Positions 22,457-34,600 of a stretch of DNA of 64,000 bases are shown here, one piece after another. A model generated the notes under the pieces. It was not told the origin of the DNA. It did no database searches and saw only the letters and a list, made by a program, of their open reading frames with translations. The translations under genes and the position numbers were made by a program. The stretch is taken from assembly GCA_950106755.1 (NCBI GenBank), contig OX467082.1:48750588-48814587 (forward strand), read 5' to 3'. Every line of letters begins with the position of its first letter. The first letter of the stretch is position 1. The DNA comes from Climacium dendroides (Eukaryota > Streptophyta > Bryopsida > Hypnales > Climaciaceae).

Positions 22457-25400
22457 CTACTCAGGGATAGTGATGAGTCCCGCTCGAAGTAGAAGTAGCT
22501 TCAACTCATTGAAGCTATAACTAGGTGCATGAATGAACTTGTCATCATGGATATCCATCTTGCAAAAATACCTATACAAATAATATAGATGTTTACAATT
22601 CACATACTGCTGCCTTCCTCCAATTGCCGAGACGGCCATATTCACAAAATCCGGGCAAGTGCACGAGGGGAACATACCCATCGTAATTCGATATACGTTT
22701 TTGGTAGGGTTAGATCCCGTCTCCAATTCCACTATTGCGCCAAGGCCTGGAAAAGGGAGTAGGGTCACTCCTAGAATTTGTCCTTTAATGTTCCCAACAC
22801 TCTCCCACTTGTTCCATTGTTCCGTACTTGGAGCATTTGCAATTCTTCTGATGGTTCGGTTGTTCCTGATTGTTGGATAAGCATCTGGATTCTTGGGCGA
22901 TGGTTGGTCATACAAAACACTTTCAAAAATCTTAGACATGGTGAACAATCGACGAGGCGACAGGGTAGGTCGTTCTTGGAGGTGGAAGCCCGCATGCTGT
23001 AGCAATAAAGTTTCGTCTCGATTGAGATTTGTCCCAATCAATACGGGCCAAACCTCCGGCACCTCAGGCCAATCAATGACCCATTTCCGCTTTGAGCCTT
23101 TTACGCACCTTTCAATGTCGTCCCAACAAAACCAGAAGTCTGAGACCACCTCGCGCCTACTCCCATATTCTTCTTTCCTCCCGCGATAAGTGGGAACTGG
23201 GGTTCCCTTCCTCCCCTTTGCAATTTTTGTGTTACACTTGATGTTTGACGTCCGTTGTTGAGCTTGACATCTGGCATTTGACTTGTGGCTAATCCTTGCA
23301 ATGTGCCACTTCGATGTGTCACAGTCACTTTCAAATGCAACGATCACATACTGCAAGGGGCGACCCTCAATTGTATTGCCCTTGCCATCCATCAATTCTT
23401 CTGAAGCCTTCGTTGACCTAGTCCGGACACGTGGTTGAGAGAAATTGATCTTATCTGGTCTATGGGAGTCTCCAGCATCACCAATAGGTACGTCCAACTT
23501 CCTCTTTGTGCTTCCAAATACTTCCTCTCCTTCCAAATGTGGTACACGACTTCCCACACCATGTGCTTCAGGTAATGTGTTGAAGGCCTCGGCAATTTTC
23601 TTTGGGCAACCACTACGTCTTGCAGCTCTCAGCTTCAGTTCCCCCTTAGATGGGCCGGACCCACTTGCATGACCTCTGAGGTAGGCGCGATACTTTGTCA
23701 TTTGCATCCAAGCACGAATACTGTCATCACAAGTGGCATCAAATAAATTGTTCCCTCTGTTTCCGGACATTTGAAGCCACTTATTGTGCACTGTTTCAGA
23801 CAAGTTACACGAAGGCAAGTCTGCCATCTCCTCCAAACTCAAGCCCTGCAAATGCACCCATTACAATACTTCAGTCTCCAATTATGGATTTGTACCTTTG
23901 ACCAAAATTTATATATTTTCATGCAAGGTATCTCAAATAGTAGCATTTGAAGTGAGCACTCCAACTTCCGTCGGATCCGACGGATGTCCAAATGTTCTCT
24001 ATTGGTACTCCCTTTTGTAGTCCCTGAACGTCACAGGGAAAAAAATGGAAGGACTACCTTCCACTACTTCCAATGAATTTTGGAAATTGGAAATGAAAGA
24101 TACATTCTGTGAGGTTAGTAGAGAGTTTCCTTGGAAGATAGCACTTATATGAGAAGGATAAAGAAATTGACTTCCAACAAAATATTAAATGGATTAAAAA
24201 AATGGAGTGTTTAGAAGACCAGTGAACTACCCAAGAAATACTCTGCTGAAAAAAGCTCTATATTCAAAAGAATATTACATAGACAAAAAATTAGGAGTGA
24301 ACAAATGACTAGCATACTACCAAAAAATACTAGGCTAAGAACATTCGTCTAAAACAAAAGAACTAGACTATCAATAAAAGGAATAAAGGAAATCAAGCCA
24401 AAAAAAAACACTATCCTAAAAAGAAGTCTAGACTAACAAAATACTATTCAAATAAGAGAAAAAATTAAAAAAATCTAGGCTGCAACCAATAATTCACTAC
24501 AAAAACAGTAGTGCACTAAAACAGAATTGTGCCCTAAGAATACGTGGATTTCAAAAAACTACTTGAATCAAAAAAATTCTACACTACCAAAAACACCCAT
24601 ATACACGTATGTTCATATACATGTAAACGTTTAGGTGTTTGCATATGTGTATATCATGAAGCCTCCCCATGCATATAGATAGAGAGATGACACGGTCACT
24701 TACCATTGTCATGAAGCCTCCCCACTGCAGGTATCGAAAGTGCCAGAATGCAAGCCAATGATCTAAATGATGAAATGCTTCTTCATTCGCGGCTCCAGAT
24801 GACAACCACCATGACTGGATTGCCAGGTATCGAAGCTCAGCTTCATCCATGGTCTTCGATTCCTTGTATTGCTTACATAGCGTAATGTGTTGGTGCTGAA
24901 AGTTCTGTTTGATGTATTTCTGTGTGTGCTTATGAAGGGAAGTGCTCCAATGTAGCAAACACGTTCTCTCCCGGTTCTCCATGACCTCGTTCGCAGAACC
25001 ACTCCCATATACTATACGGACCGCATTCCAATTAGCCATCGCACTATCTGCCATGAAGCCTTTGAAGTTCGGGTCAGGCACGCCATGTCGTGCCATAACA
25101 GCATTCAAACTCCTCCAAAATTGTACTTGGACCTGGGTATCTTCAGACTGCATATCGCATACTACGATGGTCATCACCTTCTTGTACTGACAGTCGTACA
25201 CGTGGCAGGCCATGGTGGTCCAATCTTTTACGCGCTTCACGTGGTCGAACATCATCCACGCATTTTCAAGGTCCTTTCCTAGTTGCATACGCTTCACCAT
25301 ATCCACTCCGCTTCCTGGTCCTTCAATTAGCATTTTAAAAACATATACTTTCTCTTTGCCCTGTCCTGGGAAGACGCTATCGTGTATGAATTCGAACTTC

Positions 25401-26851
25401 GACTCTCTCTTCATAATCATAATGTTGTCAATAACCCCTCCTCGGTTATTTGAGCGGAAGGAAGAAATTACGTTGCGTATACTAGGGCTACTTAGATATT
25501 GGAATCGATCCATCACCTCATCCACTTCCTCTCCCTTCAACATTCTCTTCTCTCCCTCTCCATGGTGAAATAAGTAGTTCGACAAGAAATCTTTGCTAAC
25601 GGACAATGCTATAGCAGAGTTAGTGGCTGTCGGTGTTTTCGCAACCTGCTCTGCTAGGAGTTCGCTAATTTCTTTTTTAGAATCTCTATACATGCCCTTT
25701 CCTACTGGATGAGTATGGGCTCCAAAGTGAATAGATGCCCTTGTCATATTTGGATTGTCGCTATAACAATAGTAGATCCTAGCATCGCATGTGTGAAGGC
25801 AAGTGGGTGTCACTTTGCAGACTTTACACACTAGGGTATAGTCTTTGGGTGGACCAACCCCTACTGCAAATGGGAAGACTGTGGATCCACTCCACTCTGT
25901 CTCATTCCTTTTTCCAGCCCTTTTCAAGTACTCGCACTCATAGTTCTTACAAGCAAGGTGACCGGCACAGAAAGACTTACGGAACTTTAGGTTGTCAACG
26001 TTGTGGATGTTTGTAGTGACGAGTTTGCACCATATATGTCCATCATAGCGCTTGTCCATTCCCTCCAAATTCTTCGCTGCGAATGATGAAGAGGACAAGC
26101 GACACGGAGGTAACTCAAATAGTACATCTCCATTGTAGGAAGGGGGAAGGTACTGCACCCGATGGTGCTTTATAACATCAAAGTTTGTTGTGGACAATTC
26201 ACTTCTAGAGCGACGAATACTAGACAATCTCTTCAAGCAATCCATAATACTCACTTGGGTACCAAGATTTGCTGTCAGTGGAGGGCATGGAAACACAGGA
26301 GACTATAAACTATTGGATGGGGTGGTTGATGTGACTTTTGTATCTAACATACTGTGGACCGCAAACGTGGCGTTTTGAAGTGCAACTTGCGGGGACTCTC
26401 CCTCAGATTCACTAGACAACTCTACAATGGTATCCATTTTCTCCCTCTTCACCTTTGTAAGAATCGTATTGTTCGGGAGTATAGGAAAGCAGTCACTTGG
26501 TAGACTAGCTGGAAGTCTTGGAGACATGTAAGGCATGTCCACTGTAGAATTGTCTGATTGCCGACTACCTAGCTCAGTGGCTACCCCAAGAAGACTAAGA
26601 GGAAGCCCAAAAGCTCTATAGTTTCCTGCCCACAGATACCAACAGTGGCCTTCTTCTTCTACACTCTTCTCTACTGGAATGGAATGCTCTAATTCCCCTG
26701 ATTCCGACTTTCTCTCTTCTTCGACATAGATTGAAGACTCTAGGAACTTGAATCTGACATGCAAAAGGTGATTGAGTACTCTAGCATGTCCTTCGTAATT
26801 CACTGGAAACACCAAAGGTATTTCATGACCGTCTACTCTAATACAAGCCAT
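22457..26851 (-). pseudogene. MULE-like transposase with SWIM zinc finger (two exons, one in-frame TAG)
   Basis: ATG at 26851 (MACIRVDGHE) starts a first exon to 24704; an intron (GTAAGT...TTTGCAG) follows; the second exon runs from 23845 to 22457. Splicing keeps phase 0, giving about 1178 codons. The first exon has a Cys/His-rich N-terminal region, then a DDE-like stretch with VYDCQYKKVMTIVV, FKGFMADSAMANW and a downstream CLLHWSTSLHKH block. The second exon ends with a SWIM finger, CTCPDF followed by NCKHLYYLY. This order (DDE then SWIM) is typical of Mutator-like transposases. One TAG at 26303 interrupts exon 1; Gln fits. The gene lies inside the CACTA element and may mark a nested MULE-type insertion whose ends I could not find. 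Confidence 0.75.
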
Positions 26852-27714
26852 AGTGTAAGTAGGATGACTGCAGGAATTTTTGATGAGAGAACTGGCTTTT
26901 ATGAAGGATGTTGAGGATTTTATACTTTGTTGAGGAGTTCCTTGCAATCATTGTGATCATCACTTTTCACGAAGACAGCGAGGTCCAGGTTAGTACAAAT
27001 TTCTATTGCCACTCAATTAAGTTACTTTCCGTATTGCCGCCAGTAAAGGTTAGAATTTTGAAATTAAGAGTAGTTTAATAACCTTAGCCGTCAAGCAATG
27101 ATACCGAATTTTTGCAATGATGTATTAGGTATCCAAACTCATTGCCAATACATGCACGCTTTGCAGGAGCTCTGTCATTGTTAGGAGTGCCCAACTCCAC
27201 TGTCATTTTCAAAAATTAATTGCTGGAGGCAGAGGAAATATTGTGCCGACATTGGAGGATTTGGAGCGTGGCAAACTCAACTGACAGCATGACAGTTTTG
27301 TCAAAACGAGACGGACTTCAAAGTCATTAGGGCTGCTAGTACTTCAAGAGCATAGTATGCCGATTTCAAAGCAAAATAAGTGCATGGCGCTTTCATGGAA
27401 CCGCCAATACTCACGTGTCAGTTGATCTTAGGAGATTAATTATAGCTTGGCCAGTTAGGAGAATGCAGTAATTTCGAGCATGCGAACCTCGTTCAAGAGC
27501 AACTATAAGCTGTACCTTGGACCTGCTCAAAGCCTTTTCATTTTGCAACTCCAATTGTGGTAGTAGCATTGCATCTTAGTAATCACGTAGTTTGTGCTGT
27601 CTCATGCTTGTAGGCAATCCAAACTCGGCCATCTTAGCTCCGTCACATCGTACAAAAAGGAAGAGACGTAGAGCTTTCTTCTTTTCGACAGCAAAGGCTT
27701 TGAGGGTATCCAAG
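26852..27714. other. Spacer inside the CACTA element
   Basis: No supported gene. This is the upstream region of the MULE-like transposase (minus strand). No clear TATA box or repeat was singled out. Confidence 0.3.
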
Positions 27715-27963
27715 ATGACGAGAGCAAAGAAAACAGTTTCAAGGACGAGGCAGGGTGTAGAGAGAAAGGTACCAAGAGCCATCCAGTTCCAAGAGGGTGA
27801 TGCACCTTCAGTAGATGAAGTGGGTCTCCCATTGCACACTGTGCATGACGGGATCAGAGAGAGTGCAGGACTTAGCAAATTTGGAGGAGACGACACGGTG
27901 AATGTGAGTTTCGATTTGAACTCCTCTCATATATTGCAGTCATGGCGTCAACCTAGATTATAG
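27715..27963 (+). CDS. Small hypothetical protein or first exon
   Basis: ATG at 27715 (MTRAKKTVSRTRQG) opens a frame of 82 codons with a basic start and mixed composition (VPRAIQFQEGDAPSVDEVG) that looks coding. A possible splice donor (ACG then GTGAATG) lies near 27897. No family is recognised. It could be an exon of an unknown element gene or a chance frame. Confidence 0.3.
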   Translation: MTRAKKTVSRTRQGVERKVPRAIQFQEGDAPSVDEVGLPLHTVHDGIRESAGLSKFGGDDTVNVSFDLNSSHILQSWRQPRL

Positions 27964-28292
27964 TGACAAAGGACCTTAGCTTGGTTATGATACCTAATTG
28001 TAGTGGATTGTGCACTACATTGCTTAGAGACTGACCATTATCATATGGGAGACTTACCCTGAATACACACCTCTGCATGGCACAGACGTGCTTTCAGTAG
28101 GCCATTTTAAGACTATGTCAAAGTGGAGCTGTACACTTTGAGTTCCAGACATTGAGTTGTAGACCTTCAGTTTTAGACTTTTAGTGAGTCATGGACAAGC
28201 ATTGAGAGAACTTGCATTTAGTTGCATTTCTGGACACGCAAAGTTTGCATTCCTGTTGTTGTTGTACAATTTTTAGTACTGACAAACAAAAT

Positions 28293-28321
28293 CATATGAG
28301 AGTGATAAGTACTCTCATATG
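28293..28321. repeat. Short perfect hairpin
   Basis: CATATGAGAGT and its exact inverse ACTCTCATATG are separated by 7 bases. It may be a chance palindrome or part of a transcript end. Confidence 0.5.
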
Positions 28322-28851
28322 GAGTGAAGGCCTTGAAGGCTCTGGTGCTGCTCCAAAGAGACAAGTAGAACATCCCTTATTTTAGAAGTACGTTTCTGTA
28401 ATTTAAAAAAGGGTGTTTAAGGTCAAGGCCAGACATTTGTATGAACAAGAACAATTTGTCTGCGGTGTTCACATGAAGCTTGCAAACATTCATAGTCTTT
28501 GAAGGCTTGTAGACATTCTAATGTCACTAAGAAAGAAAATGTTTTTTTTTAAAGTTCTATAATGCCAAAGCAATTTACTCACAAGCAGGGGTGCTTTGGA
28601 GTTTTCAAAACGAAAGAGTGCTCAGAAGTTAGTCGTCCTCTGAACTAGCAATCCAGAAGCCAGTCGTGGGAGTCCTCAGTCTCCAACTGTGAGTCTAAAA
28701 CTGGAAATCGGGGAAATTAAATAAGAGCTTAGAATCAGTCGAGCGCCCGGAGCCACAATTCGAAGTTGGAGCACCGCTCGCTCCAGGAAGTTGGTTCCTG
28801 ATTTCCAAGCGTCCAAAATGCCTCCGAAAAGGTACTTCTGATCCAAATTCA

Positions 28852-28920
28852 CGGATGTTCATGGATCCGACGGTGTTCACGAATCCGACGGTGTTCACGG
28901 ATCCGACAGTGTTCACGGAT
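28852..28920. repeat. Short tandem of GGATCCGACGGTGTTCAC units
   Basis: About four units of 17-18 bp occur, some with single changes (GAATCC, GACAGTG). The unit is the half-site of the palindromes at 29600-30360. Confidence 0.75.
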
Positions 28921-29232
28921 GCCGCGTCGGTGAGTCCTGGATGCCGCGAAAGTGAATCTATATCGAGACAGACTCGCGGATATCTCTCTGCGCCGTCCAA
29001 CGAATAAGCTTCCAGGGATTCCTCCTGTGGACGTAGGCGGCAAACATTCAAACTCGCGCAGCGCTCACGATACGCGTTGGACGGTGGAGGACCTTGCATT
29101 GAGAAGCTGGTGCTTGACGATATCACAAGCCACAAACGGCCGCGTGTGTTGGAATGAGAACTTCTGGGATTTTCATTTTGTGAATCAATTATTAACAGCT
29201 TGGCACTCCTTGATCTGCAAGACGAAGCTGCA

Positions 29233-31461
29233 ATGGCCCGCAGTACTCGCAGTCGTTCCAAGATGGCAGATGCCCAGCCGGACGACGCGCTTCAGGTCAG
29301 TGTCTAGTTTTTCGTCCATCGTGTGAGTCCAATGCGCCAGGAGTCCAAGCTAGTACAGCGCCACTCGCGCAGTCCAAACTTCAGCAGCGTCACTTGCGCA
29401 GTCCAAGCATCACCCACGCCACGCGCGGTGCATGACAGTCACGTCAAGCGCGTCACGCCGGTGATGCTTGTTTTCTTGAGTGCCCGATTAAGTTAGAATC
29501 TGTATTGCTCAATCGATTGCTCTAGCTTCCACTACTGAGTTTCCAATCTGGGATTCAGGAAGGGGCGGCAACATCAGAAGAGTGAGAAGGGAGATGTCAC
29601 GTCGGCCTCAAGAAAACATGATTAGCCCGGGGGTGCTGCTTGAACACCGTCGGATCCGACGGTGTTCAAGCAGCACCCCCGGGCTAATCATGTTTTCTTG
29701 AGGCCGACGACTCCAGCGACCACCCTGACCCGATACTGAGCGGAAGTCTTATGGGGGAGATGCGATAATCCGAGATGAAGCTCATATTGAGAGCTAGTGG
29801 CTCGATTTAGCTTCCGAATTCTATTTTGCTACTGAAATTTGTCACTGCAGCACGTAGTATCCTCAGTCCCAGTAAGGCATTCCAGATTCAGTATAAACAC
29901 AAGAATGAGAAATGTTGAATCTGGCTCATGGACTTGCCTTGATCGAATAACCTTCAAATCTTCCGCGTGGACTGGCTTGGATCTCATTTTGAGAGAAATC
30001 TGATTTTGAGAGAGAACTTGGGCACGTCAAAAATGCCATCAGGCTAGGGTGTCACTATGAACACCATTGGATCCGACAGTGTTCACGGTGACACCCCAGC
30101 CTGATGGCATTTTTGACGTGCCCAAATCTCCCACGTGGACTGGCGTGGATCTAATTGGAATGTGGATGTGGGCTGGCCTTTATCTTATATTAATTTAATG
30201 TCGCCTTGGACTGGTCATATCTCATTAGAATGAGGCTGCGAGAATTAGAGATTTGGGCATGTGAATAATTCCATCAAGCTGGGATGTCACCGTGAACACT
30301 ATTGGATCCGACGGTGTTCACGGTGACATCCCAGCCTGATGGAATTTTTCACATGCCCAAGTTGTTTTTACTCAATTTGTTCTCCAAAACTACTGTATGG
30401 GTCCATCTTCAATCCTGACGTGTGCGTTTGCTTTCTTCAGACATGTGATCGTCATGGGGAGTTGTTCGATGCCACACAATCAATCTCTGATGAGGTATTA
30501 GTATCTGCCTTTTTTTGTTTATATTTAAGTAATGAAATAGAGGGAATTCGGATTTGGGATTGAGGCTTACTGTTCTCAATGTCGTTAGGAACTCGTCCCC
30601 AAGCTCTGATTGTCTTAGGGAACTCGTTCTCAAGTTCCCAATTTTTTTTGCTTACATTATTCGTTAGGACTCGTCCTTCAGTTCTCTATGTCTTTGGCTT
30701 TGGCTTGGATTTCGAATTGCTATTGCACTGTGTTCTTTGCAAATGCATGTTTTGTTGTTCTAAAAGAATTATAACATATTCTTAGAGAGAATTACCTTGC
30801 CAAGACATGTGCGTCTTGATTTTACACTTCAATGTAGGTATAGAACTCATGTAGGGGAATGAATCCTTTATGTACAGGAAGTTCGGTTACAGAGACCTTT
30901 GGTATTTATAGTACATGTTGAGATTTGTAAATTGAAGTTTCCTTGCTTACAATTGCATTCAATGTCTCTTAGACATTGTCTTCAACCTCAACTCTAATTT
31001 CATTGTATTCATTCCTCCAGGTTGGCCAACGCAAAGGCAAGCGCCTAAGGGTGACATCTAAAGAGAAGCAGGCCCCAATTGACCAGACCTTGACGTCGTT
31101 GCAGATAGTAGGGCCTTCTCAACCACAGAAGGGGCCTCAAGCACGCCAAGTGCTTTCAAGTGACTCTAGTGATGATGAAGAGAACTTGGTGAGTTTTGCA
31201 GACATCATGGACGCTGCAGAGCGTGCTGTAAATGACTTCGAGGGAGATAGGCTTACTTGGAACCAAGGGCCTGGGCCATGGTTCTCCTCTGAGAGCTCGG
31301 AGACGGAGTATTCCTCCGCCATTGAGCTCTCAAATGCTAGCTCTAGCCCCTCGTTTGAGGAAGTGAGTGAGAGTATTGGGATTGGTAGAGTTTACACATA
31401 TGAAGTCATCATCCTTAGCTCAGACTCAGATGAGGATGATGACGTGGACATCATCCAATAG
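29233..31461 (+). CDS. Small acidic Ser-rich protein, three exons
   Basis: Proposed exons are 29233-29295 (MARSTRSRSKMADAQPDDAL), 30441-30494 and 31021-31461. All junctions are GT-AG (CAG/GTCAGT, TTCAG, GAG/GTATTA, CTCCAG) and keep phase 0. The 186-residue product is basic at the start, then rich in Ser, Asp and Glu, with LSSDSSDDEE and SSDSDEDDDVD stretches. No domain is recognised. Intron 1 holds three long palindromes. A TATA-like box lies 150 bp after the stop and starts the next gene, so I treat them as two genes. A good donor inside exon 3 (GAA/GTGAGT at 31363) would also fuse it in phase with the acceptor at 31685, so a single longer gene is possible. Confidence 0.5.
29600..29709. repeat. 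Perfect 110-bp palindrome centred on GGATCC
   Basis: Two 55-base arms with no spacer are exact inverse copies. The centre reads CCGTCGGATCCGACGG. The arms pass through GTTCAAGCAGCACCCCC and end at GAGGCCGACG. It sits in the first intron of the acidic protein gene. Such a perfect palindrome must be young or corrected by gene conversion. Confidence 0.95.
30018..30125. repeat. Imperfect 108-bp palindrome centred on GGATCC
   Basis: Arms of 54 bases begin TTGGGCACGTC and have no spacer. They differ at six positions and all six are transitions, several of them at CpG. The core is the same as in the palindrome at 29600. Confidence 0.93.
30253..30360. repeat. Imperfect 108-bp palindrome, relative of the one at 30018
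   Basis: Arms of 54 bases begin TTGGGCATGTG. The outer arms are homologous to the palindrome at 30018. Five mismatches between the arms: four transitions and one transversion. The core is again GGATCC with GACGGTGTTC on the right side. Confidence 0.93.
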
Positions 31462-31607
31462 GGTTTCATGACCCCAATTACATACCTTCTGCGGTTTTAG
31501 ACATGCAAGCCATGTGCAGGCTGTTTTTCTTTCATATATTTACCACTCTTCCATTTTATAAGTGTAATTTTTTTTATTGAAGTAAAGAATTTTCAACTGC
31601 GTCTCAA

Positions 31608-31614
31608 TATAAAT
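31608..31614 (+). promoter_or_regulatory. TATA-like box before the ParB-like/methyltransferase gene
   Basis: TATAAAT lies 71 bp upstream of the ATG at 31679 and 147 bp after the stop of the previous gene. Spacing suits a plant core promoter, but AT-rich DNA makes chance matches common. Confidence 0.4.
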
Positions 31615-31678
31615 TCTTCGCACGGACTTGGCCTCTTTTTTAATTTGCGAGTGCAATCTTCTCTGACTGGAATTGTAC

Positions 31679-34600
31679 ATGCAGATGGATGTTTCACCCA
31701 CTGGAGTAACTCAAGAAGAGACCATCTTGGAGACTCCGGGAACAGATGAAACGACACAGCCGCATATTGGGGACGAAGATGAAGAGGATGAAGAAGAGGA
31801 CGAAGAAGGAGGAGGACAAGATCCCATGCAAATAGATGACCTAGAAGACAAAGATCAAGAACTCATGGAGGATGAATTGCGGCACATACAAAAAGGCGAC
31901 TCAGTAGATATCCTCTCCACTCTGCGAATGAAGCCCGAAGAACTCTTCCGGCTACACATCCCGCTTTGCAGACTTGTCGTTATGCCCATGGTGAGGCCCA
32001 CACTCGCTTGTGACATTACGAAGTTGGAGCAAGAATTCGCAGGTGGATACTGTGATGGAGCGGCAATGTTCTATGTCTCTACCACTAATGAGGAAGGAGA
32101 AAGCCAAGAGTTCGCAGAAGACGAGATGAACAAGTGGGATCCAATCTGGAGAGAGAAAAATGAAGTGTTCACACGCTACCTCGACTCCAGACCTGAACTT
32201 CAGTTCCTCAAGAACTTGAAGTTCTTCATTTGCGACGGCAACCATCGCCGCATTGCATGGATGAACCTCATTGACAGGTGCTACACATTGCTCCCAAAAT
32301 GGCACTGTGTCGTAGACTGCATTGTACTGGAAACCAAAGGGAAGACCGAGCTTGTCATGCAAGTGATGCATGACATCAATAAGTGAGTTCTTCCTTCTTG
32401 AGCTGCTTTTCCGGTCTTTGGTTTTTATGTGCCCTAGTTGTGAAATCATGGAGGCTTATTAAATTTCCTAAAATAGTCATCTACTTCCAGGTCAGTGGAG
32501 GATTCACACGTGAAGACAAACTTGGTACACACTCTATACCAGGTGCAGAAGTATGGTCTTCTCCCAATTAACCGATTTGTTGATCTCCTCAAGCCCGGGG
32601 AGAACAAAAGGTGTTTGCAATTCAAGGTTTCAAGGAAATGGTATAGCATACCTGTGGAGGTCTTCACATCGTTCATTTTCAGGGTAAGACACTATGTGTT
32701 ATACAAATTTGGAATCCTTCAGTTTGTTGCAGTCTACTCCCAAAACTCTTCACATGCTTAACTTCTAATTCAATGTTATCGTCTGAATGTGCAGCAAGAG
32801 ATTTCCCAAGCTGCGGATGCTGTAGTGAGAAAGTATACCGATGCTACACCAGAAGAGGAGAGGACCCCTGAAGAAGTCGCTCTTGCCATGAGGGCGGGAG
32901 CAAAGGAGAAAACCAAAACTCTGATGGTGAAAATGGGGAAGTTGTTGGCAGTGGCTCAACCATCTAACGGGCCAGGCTTTTTACAAGAGGTCAGTCTAAT
33001 TCTGAAACCTTACACAACTACGAATTTACTTCTTCTGTTTTCAAACGCCAAGAGTTATTGAATGTGTTGCTGTCATAGGTGGAGAGGCACTGGAGCACTA
33101 ATGAAGTGCCTGAAATGACATTGGAGAAGTTACAAATGGTGGCCACGTGCAACATGGCGCCTGCACACAAGATCAAGATCTTGAAGTGGTGGAACTCCTC
33201 CGCGCCATCTCATGAAGCAAGGAAGTTCCCACCAAAGCCCGTCTCCAAAAATCTCCTGCCCCATTTCCTTGCAAAATGCGTCTGATATGCTGGGGTAAAG
33301 GAATTGATTTCTGTAGTCAAGTAACTATACCAAGCGATACTTGGTTTTCAAATTATAACTCAGAAGTTCAGAATGGGACCATGAACGTCTTCAATTGTAC
33401 ATTTTTAGCATGCATTGTACTTTGCAGATCGAAGATGCAGCAGTGGAGTACTTCGACTCGGTGGTGAAGCAGGACAACATCACTGTGAACTACAGCATTC
33501 CAACACAACCACAGTACTTGGTAGAGTACATAGAAGGGTGGAGGCGCACAATTTGGGAGCACGGGTTTCAGACATATTTCAAAGGGCACAATTACTTCAA
33601 AAAGGGGGACTCGTTCATGGCTCACGAAGCGTCAGCCGCTGCTGTGCGCAGAGTTTTGTATCAGTGAGTCCCACTATCTCAATACTGGAATATGTCTAAT
33701 AACTTGGTAGACAGCAAGTTCTTGTAAAAATCACTATACTATTTGAAGTCCATTATAATGAGGTTTCAAATGTTCACTTCAACTCTAACTCCTTATTTTA
33801 GAACCTTTCGGTATACAATTGTATGATAATTCTCTTCTGCAACGTCTCCATTAGGCCCTTATACTGGAAATGCATTCATTTTTCACAAGTTCGTTGGTCT
33901 TATCATCCGGAATTGCTCACAGATGTATGTTGTAGAGATTCCATGATCATCATTTACATTCTCCTGAATGCAAAATCATGCTTGTGTTGTAGATATTTCA
34001 AATTTGAGCTCGAAGGAAAAGGAGCCATTGATCGCTCAGACCTTCCCCCCTTCCTATCATCATATCTGGATCGCACATCCAATTCTTGTATGTTCACCGC
34101 ACACCAGCTCCGCACCTACACCACAACTCATCTCAGTGGTGGAGGATGGTACCTGGATTGTCTCCTCGAGTTCACTCCTCCTTCCGAGGTTGAATTCAGG
34201 AGATCTTTGGACGGGAAAGGGGTCCTGGACCTAGAGATCAATGAGTTTACAGGCCTGGATGACAAAGCGAGAAAGAAGGCCATTGCAAGGAGGGATTTTC
34301 TGGACCGGAAGAAAGAGGCGCGGGTCCAAGTCCACCTTGAAGCGAAGGAGATGAAGGCATCCGAGCTCGTTGACAAAAAGGTGGCAAAAGAAAAGGAAGA
34401 GAAGGTTAAAGGCAAGGGAAAGGGAAAGAAGAAGGAGGAAGCGGGAGGCGAGGTGGTACCATCTTCCACCGCAAATGAAGATTCACAGGCGCAAAGTGCA
34501 GTACAGAAGAAGGCTACTCTCCTACAGCTCACCGAGGAAGTTATCACTCGTATGACACAAGTCATGGTCATTACAGAAGGTGATGTTTCTAAGACGGAGG

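Larger units (their letters stand above)
27964..29232. other. Spacer with hairpin and short tandem repeat
   Basis: No gene is supported. It contains a hairpin at 28293-28321 and a run of GGATCCGACGGTGTTCAC units at 28852-28920. The repeat makes short open frames that should not be taken as genes. Confidence 0.4.

Noticed and set aside
28695..29261. Minus-strand frame of 188 codons with repeated NTVGS-type units
   Set aside because: The repeat comes from the 18-bp GGATCCGACGGTGTTCAC tandem. The other strand carries a better supported exon at 29233.
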